Positions 37,099 to 41,159 of a stretch of DNA of 41,159 nucleotides are shown one piece after another. Where the stretch lies: IMG/VR virus record IMGVR_UViG_3300030116_004662, positions 1-41,159 of that record; one strand, 5' to 3'. The translations under genes were made by a program, and so were the position numbers. This DNA is from a virus. The notes beneath the pieces were generated by a model that made no database searches, had not been told where the DNA came from, and was given only the letters and a program-made list of their open reading frames with translations. The first letter of the stretch is position 1, and every line of letters starts with the position of its first letter.

Positions 37099-37521
37099 AT
37101 GGCCATCCTTCGCGGAGAGCAAGGTGCGGTCCAGTTTGACGCTGCTGGCTCTTCTAATGCCACCATCGTTGGAACCCGCAGCTGGACACTGAACATCACC
37201 AAAGATACGTTGGACGTTACCGATCACGGTGACACCTTCCGCAGCTTTGTCGGCAGCATGATCAGCGGTTCTGGCACCGTTGAGCTGGTTTACGACCCAG
37301 ATGCAACTGGTCAGGCTGCATTTATTGAAGACGTGATTACTGCTGCAGACCCTGCAGACGCCACGTTTGAGCTGTTTACTACCGGCACCACCTCCGGTAC
37401 TGACAGCGTGAGCTTTGCGGGCATTATCACCAGCATGGATATTGCATCCACTGTTGGCGATTTGGTCGTTGCCACCTGCAACTTCGTCACCAGCGGCGCC
37501 ATCACCTCCAACCTTGAATAA
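37099..37521 (+). CDS. major tail tube protein (displaced)
   Basis: A 140-residue protein with the tail tube signature: a first strand (GEQGAVQFDAAG), SWTLNITKDTLDVTDHGDTF, then VGSMISGSGTVELVYDPDAT, a helix FIEDVITAA and closing strands SFAGIITSMDIASTVGDLVV and an end in SGAITS. This is the pattern of TP901-1/COG5437-type tube proteins, which stack as hexamers to form the tail. No tube gene is present in its usual place after the tail terminator (2037), so this is the sole candidate. It lies between small basic genes and the portal. Confidence 0.75.
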   Translation: MAILRGEQGAVQFDAAGSSNATIVGTRSWTLNITKDTLDVTDHGDTFRSFVGSMISGSGTVELVYDPDATGQAAFIEDVITAADPADATFELFTTGTTSGTDSVSFAGIITSMDIASTVGDLVVATCNFVTSGAITSNLE

Positions 37522-37532
37522 GGGTTAGGACG

Positions 37533-37793
37533 ATGGCAGAGCGCAAAAAGCGTAAGCGTGGTCCCAACCTTAGTGTTGGCCGTGGCGAGAAGCTGCCTGC
37601 TAGTAAAGGTGCTGGCCTGACCGCTAAAGGTCGGGCTAAGTACAACCGGGAGACGGGTTCTAATTTGAAACCGCCGGTTACAGGCAAGCCAAAGACAAAG
37701 GAAGAAGCTGCCCGTAAGCGTTCTTTCTGCGCTCGAAGTCGTAATTGGACTGGTGAACGGGGTAAAGCGGCCCGTCGTCGATGGGGCTGTTAA
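37533..37793 (+). CDS. basic protein, DUF6321-like, 86 aa
   Basis: Reads MAERKKRKRGPNLSVGRGEK, then KGAGLTAKGRAKYNRETGSN, LKPPVTGKPKTKEEAARKRS and FCARSRNWTGERGKAARRRW, ending GC. The G-L-T-A-K-G-R-x-K-Y-N-R-E-T-G-S-x-L-K-P-P-V line and the FCAR box are, from memory, a family found in many phages and annotated as DUF6321. Role unknown; the position beside portal genes hints at a head or packaging link. Confidence 0.65.
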   Translation: MAERKKRKRGPNLSVGRGEKLPASKGAGLTAKGRAKYNRETGSNLKPPVTGKPKTKEEAARKRSFCARSRNWTGERGKAARRRWGC

Positions 37794-37813
37794 TAGCTCA
37801 ACTCTGAGGTGTC

Positions 37814-39265
37814 ATGACTTACTCCGTCCCTGGTCTCGTTAGAACGCATCTCGTCAGCAGTTCCTACATGGGAAGTGTTGATAGTCCGTTCGTGCGAACA
37901 CGGGCTGTGATCGACCAGATGAAGGGCTGGGAGATCATGAAGGCCGTTACCAACGGCACGGAGTATTTACGTGACAACTGCGAGGCATTCCTGCCTCTAG
38001 AGCCCCGTGAGGACTACTCCGCATATCTGGCACGGGTCAATCGATCAGTTTTTACGCCTTACACCCAGCGTTTACTGCGAGCTGCTGCTGGGTTGATTCT
38101 GCGAAAACCAATTAGTGTCCAAGGTGATCCCTATTGGACAGATGTCTTTAACAAGGACGTTGATGGGTGTGGCTCAGATTTAGATGAGTACGCTCGACGA
38201 CTCTTGATTTGTGCCCTGACGTATGGGCACTGTCACACGCTGGTTGACTTTCCTGCGCCTACGGACGCGAGAAGTCTTGCAGAAGAGCGTGCTCTTAATC
38301 GTCGGCCCTATTGGATTGAGGTGGATCCCACTCAGGTCTACGGTTGGCGACTGGACCGCGAAACCAATTATGGAAACCTTACACAAGTTCGGATTGGGGA
38401 AAAGGCTGTAGTCCCTGACGGCGAGTTTGGCGAAAAATGTTATGACCAAGTACGTGTCATCGAGCCAGGTCGTTATCGCGTCTTTAGGCAAGAAGAGCAG
38501 AAAAAAGAGATGCAAGGGAACTTTCCATACCCCTCTTCCTTCGATCAATCCGACGCTACGTCGGAGTACAAGCTGGTTGAGTCTGGTGCTTTCTCGCTTG
38601 GTCAGATTCCATTGGTAACGGTCTACGCAAACAAAACCGATACCTTGACCAGCAAGCCACCGCTACTGGACATTGCTCATCTCAATCTGGCCCACTATCA
38701 GCGGCAAGCGGATCTTATCCACAGTCTCCACATCGCTTCGCAACCGATGCTTGTTCTTGAGGGCTGGGACGACCAAACGAAGGACATGGCTATCAGCGTT
38801 AATTACGCGATGGCGACCCAGCCGGGTAACAAGGTCTATTACGTGGAACCTGCGGCAAGCGCGTTTGAAGCTCAATCGGCGGAAATCCAAGAGTTACAGC
38901 AGCAGATGGCGACGTTGGGCATCAGCACGCTGAGCCAGCAGAAGTTTGTTGCTGAATCTGCTGACGCACGCCGTCTGGATCGTATTGACACAAATTCAAT
39001 GCTGTCGATGGTGTCGATGGATCTGGAGTCTGGTTTGCAGAAGGCTTACAACATGGCAGCTAATTACTTGGGCCTTGAGCCACCTGAGGTCAAGATCAGC
39101 CGTGACTTTGACCTGCAACGCTTGATTGGTCAGGACATTGCAGCAATGGCGCAGCTGTTTGAGGACAAGGTGATTGATCGCGAAGAGTTCCGCGACATGC
39201 TGGTTCAAGGTGAAATCCTGCCTACAGCGGCTGAGTCGCAAGATTCCGCACCAGAGTTACAGTAG
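37814..39265 (+). CDS. portal protein, DUF4055-type
   Basis: A 483-residue protein that fits the DUF4055 portal group: YSAYLARVNRSVFTPYTQRL, then LRAAAGLILRKPISVQGD, DEYARRLLICALTYGHCHTL, WIEVDPTQVYGWRLDRETNY, IPLVTVYANKTDTLTSKPPL and a helical C-terminus with QKAYNMAANYLGLEPPEV. Twelve copies form the ring at one capsid vertex through which TerL drives DNA and to which the neck proteins bind. It lies ahead of the scaffold and capsid genes as expected. Confidence 0.85.
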   Translation: MTYSVPGLVRTHLVSSSYMGSVDSPFVRTRAVIDQMKGWEIMKAVTNGTEYLRDNCEAFLPLEPREDYSAYLARVNRSVFTPYTQRLLRAAAGLILRKPISVQGDPYWTDVFNKDVDGCGSDLDEYARRLLICALTYGHCHTLVDFPAPTDARSLAEERALNRRPYWIEVDPTQVYGWRLDRETNYGNLTQVRIGEKAVVPDGEFGEKCYDQVRVIEPGRYRVFRQEEQKKEMQGNFPYPSSFDQSDATSEYKLVESGAFSLGQIPLVTVYANKTDTLTSKPPLLDIAHLNLAHYQRQADLIHSLHIASQPMLVLEGWDDQTKDMAISVNYAMATQPGNKVYYVEPAASAFEAQSAEIQELQQQMATLGISTLSQQKFVAESADARRLDRIDTNSMLSMVSMDLESGLQKAYNMAANYLGLEPPEVKISRDFDLQRLIGQDIAAMAQLFEDKVIDREEFRDMLVQGEILPTAAESQDSAPELQ

Positions 39266-39286
39266 AGCTATTGCTGCTACTTACTC

Positions 39287-39451
39287 ATGGCCAAGTCTCT
39301 CGACAAGGTATTGCAGGCTGATGGTTCGTACAAGTGGGAACTTGTTGACTCTTGGGACCCATCTTCTGAGACATCTGCCAAGCCTGCTGCAAAACCTGCA
39401 ACTAAAGCAAAAACAACCAGAAAAGCAAAAGCTAGTAAGGTAGAAGAGTAA
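39287..39451 (+). CDS. small Lys/Ala-rich protein, 54 aa
   Basis: MAKSLDKVLQADGSYKWELV then DSWDPSSETSAKP followed by a Lys/Ala/Thr-rich tail ending VEE. It lies between portal and scaffold. The tail is reminiscent of histone-like linkers. Not recognised; possibly a head accessory. Confidence 0.5.
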   Translation: MAKSLDKVLQADGSYKWELVDSWDPSSETSAKPAAKPATKAKTTRKAKASKVEE

Positions 39452-39465
39452 ATTCCTTTTTGATA

Positions 39466-40179
39466 ATGGAAGAACAAGTCATTCAGGAGACGCCCGTGGC
39501 GTCCTCTGAGCAGCCCGTGGCTGAGACGACAGGCTCCGTCAACATCGTTGACAACACTGCTGCTTACGAGCAGCAAATCAAGGCGTTGACACAACGCGCC
39601 ACTGAGGCTGAGGAAAAATTTCAAGGCATCAAAGGCAAGCTCGACGACGTTTACAAAAAACAAGACGAACAACGTCGTAAAACACTGGAAGATCAAGGCC
39701 AGTGGAAGGATCTTTGGGAAGAAGCCAATAAAACCGCGCAAACCAAAGACCAGCAAATCGCTGACCTAGAGCAGCAACTAGCAGATCTTCGTACATCTAA
39801 CGAAACTGCTGCAATGAAGACTTCTGCGCTGTCTGCGATCAGTCAGTCCGGCGCCATCAACGCCGAGCAAATGCTTCAGCTGGTTCAGAGCAATCTGAAA
39901 AAAGCAGAAGACGGCAGTGTCAAAGTCCTCAACGGTGGCGTTGAAGAGGACATCAATGTTTATCTCGCCAAACTAAAAAACCCCGGTTCTGGCTACGAGC
40001 ATCATTTCAAACCAAGCTCTCAAGCTGGTATGGGTGCCAAGCCAACTACAGGAACTGCTGGTGCCGCAGGTATCGCTAATCCTTGGTTGGAAGGTAGTAT
40101 TAACTTAACCAAGCAAATGGCCTTGGAAGCTACCGACCCCGATCTTGCAGCCGTGCTCAAGAGAGAGGCAGGTAAATAG
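39466..40179 (+). CDS. capsid scaffolding protein
   Basis: A 237-residue acidic, largely coiled-coil protein (QQIKALTQRATEAEEKFQGI, then KDLWEEANKTAQTKDQQIAD, then LEQQLADL), directly before the capsid gene. The C-terminal part, with ANPWLEGSINLTKQMALEAT and DPDLAAVLKREAG, is a motif I associate with scaffolds of this capsid group and probably binds the capsid subunits. No protease gene is visible, so the scaffold probably leaves the shell intact. The ATG at 39466 is used rather than a TTG at 39460. Confidence 0.8.
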   Translation: MEEQVIQETPVASSEQPVAETTGSVNIVDNTAAYEQQIKALTQRATEAEEKFQGIKGKLDDVYKKQDEQRRKTLEDQGQWKDLWEEANKTAQTKDQQIADLEQQLADLRTSNETAAMKTSALSAISQSGAINAEQMLQLVQSNLKKAEDGSVKVLNGGVEEDINVYLAKLKNPGSGYEHHFKPSSQAGMGAKPTTGTAGAAGIANPWLEGSINLTKQMALEATDPDLAAVLKREAGK

Positions 40180-40243
40180 TCCCCGTGGGACACCACCTCA
40201 AGTCCGTGACTTGAACCCCGCAAACCTCAATCCCGAATAAGAA

Positions 40244-41159
40244 ATGGCCGCTCCATTTCAGAATTATTCCGGCGGTGTCCTTCTGGCGGACATCGTAAAA
40301 AGGAATAATCTCAGCACCTATGTGGCTGAGGCAATCAAAGAACGTAGCCAGTTCATCAAGTCTGGCGCTGTGGTGCGTAATGCATTGCTCGACGCCCGTG
40401 AAGGTGGCACCCGAATTCAGGTTCCTGAGTTCAACCCCGTGTCTCCTACGGAAGAGATTTTTGACGGCACCGCTACCTGGGGTACCAGTGGCGCTGGTTA
40501 TCTGACTCCTCAGAAGATCGGCACCGGAACCCAGATTGCATCCATCGTTCACCGTGGCTTTGCCTACGCCGTGGATGATGTTGCAGTCTTGGCCGCTGGT
40601 GAAGACCCGATGCTTCACATCCGCAACCAACTGGCTGATGCCATCAACAAGCTGAACACTGCTCGTCTGTTTGAGCAGTTGACCGGCCTGTTCCACACTG
40701 CTCTCAACGGTCACCGTCTTGAGAAGCAGCTTGGTGGTTCCGGTTCTACCGGCGAAGCCAACTACCTGACCGCTGCAACTGTTGCAGAAGCTCGCTCCAA
40801 GCTGGGTGAGCGCGGTGAGGAGATGGATCTTTTGATCGTTCACCCCTCCGTGGCTTACTACCTGTATCAGGTGGGCCTGCTGACCTTCTCTACCTCTGCA
40901 CTTGCTGCTTCTGGCGCAGTGACTTGGGGTGGTGGCGGTGTTGGCGTCGGCGCTCGTGAGGTTGGTGAGTTTGCTGGTTGCCGCGTCATCGTTGACTCTC
41001 AGGTCAACATCAATGACCCGACCTCCACTGGCAACCGTCAGGAGTTCCGTTGCTACATGATGAAGTCCGGCACCATCCTTGAGGGTGTGCAGCAGGATCT
41101 TCGGATTGAAGCTGACCGCAACGTGCTGTCCAAGCAAGACGTGCTGTCTGTGGATTACC
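40244..41159 (+). CDS. major capsid protein (3' end cut by window)
   Basis: Open from ATG 40244 to the window end, 305 residues without a stop. It begins MAAPFQNYSGGVLLADIVKR, then TRIQVPEFNPVSPTEEIFDG, TPQKIGTGTQIASIVHRGFA, LIVHPSVAYYLYQVGLLTFS, EVGEFAGCRVIVDSQ and RIEADRNVLSKQDVLSVDY. This is an HK97-fold capsid subunit of the group with a VxxEF-type N-arm and a separately encoded scaffold. Codon use is notably rich in C-ending codons (GGC, ACC, CTG), as expected for the most abundant virion protein. The last 37 bases of the gene are probably those at the window start. Confidence 0.85.
   Translation, partial: MAAPFQNYSGGVLLADIVKRNNLSTYVAEAIKERSQFIKSGAVVRNALLDAREGGTRIQVPEFNPVSPTEEIFDGTATWGTSGAGYLTPQKIGTGTQIASIVHRGFAYAVDDVAVLAAGEDPMLHIRNQLADAINKLNTARLFEQLTGLFHTALNGHRLEKQLGGSGSTGEANYLTAATVAEARSKLGERGEEMDLLIVHPSVAYYLYQVGLLTFSTSALAASGAVTWGGGGVGVGAREVGEFAGCRVIVDSQVNINDPTSTGNRQEFRCYMMKSGTILEGVQQDLRIEADRNVLSKQDVLSVDY

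Noticed and set aside
40157-41137. A 326-codon open frame on the - strand opposite the capsid gene
   Set aside because: It is exactly antisense to a convincing capsid protein, has no recognisable motif and reads as the complement of C-ending codons; long antisense frames are common opposite highly expressed, codon-biased genes.
1-41159. tRNA genes, photosynthesis genes, integrase and attachment sites
   Set aside because: I looked for cloverleaf T-arm patterns, psbA/psbD-like or hli-like proteins and tyrosine or serine recombinase motifs and saw none; a tRNA scan would be the decisive check for the first.

Overview
The window is a near-complete genome of a lambda-like siphovirus (long non-contractile tail) that most likely infects marine picocyanobacteria (Synechococcus or Prochlorococcus). 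The siphovirus call rests on a full head-neck-tail set: TerL, a DUF4055-type portal, a scaffold, a major capsid protein, connectors, tube protein, split tail chaperone, 961-aa tape measure and lambda gpM/L/K/I/J homologues. The cyanophage call is weaker. It rests on many small accessory proteins that resemble, from memory, conserved small proteins of marine cyanophages (the 57-aa protein at 21935, the 71-aa protein at 22912, the Pro-rich membrane protein at 19639, the secreted trio at 20114-21629 and the basic proteins near 36.5-37.8 kb). I see no integrase, no lysogeny module, no DNA polymerase, no photosynthesis gene and no tRNA.

Layout. Positions 1-37 look like the last codons of the capsid gene that is cut at 41159, so the map is circularly permuted and opens inside the capsid gene. 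Neck and tail genes run rightward from 92 to 11445 with almost no gaps. From 11473 to 18364 lies a run of distal tail, fibre and adhesin-like genes, including two proteins built from PKD-like domains and BspA-type leucine-rich repeats. From 18361 to 23127 is an envelope and lysis region on both strands: an outer-membrane-like barrel, small membrane proteins, a leftward operon of three secreted proteins plus a holin candidate, and a membrane-anchored C39-like peptidase. From 23094 to 26756 a leftward block ends upstream with a primase-polymerase/helicase. From 26926 to 29144 a rightward block encodes an ssDNA-binding candidate and a PD-(D/E)XK nuclease. From 29141 to 34105 a leftward operon of very small, mostly unrecognised genes is joined by 4-base start/stop overlaps. 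A 373-base control region follows. A probable small terminase then reads leftward (34479-34859), while the large terminase, a zinc-ribbon protein, small basic proteins, the tail tube protein, portal, scaffold and capsid read rightward to the window end.

The genes form an early part (primase/helicase, ssDNA-binding candidate, nuclease, microgene operon), which probably relies on host DNA polymerase, and a late part (packaging, head, tail, adhesins, lysis).

The least expected signals are not genes. First, the 7-mer TGGAACG occurs about 37 times on the + strand and about 8 times on the other, regardless of gene direction or reading frame. Second, eight copies of GGGGACA sit in a mirror-symmetric inverted repeat of about 204 bases across the 3' end of the primase gene, a candidate origin or control site. 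Other oddities are a tail tube gene moved next to the portal, a +1 or -2 frameshift site in the tail chaperone, and an attenuator-like leader before the ssDNA-binding candidate. All counts were made by eye.
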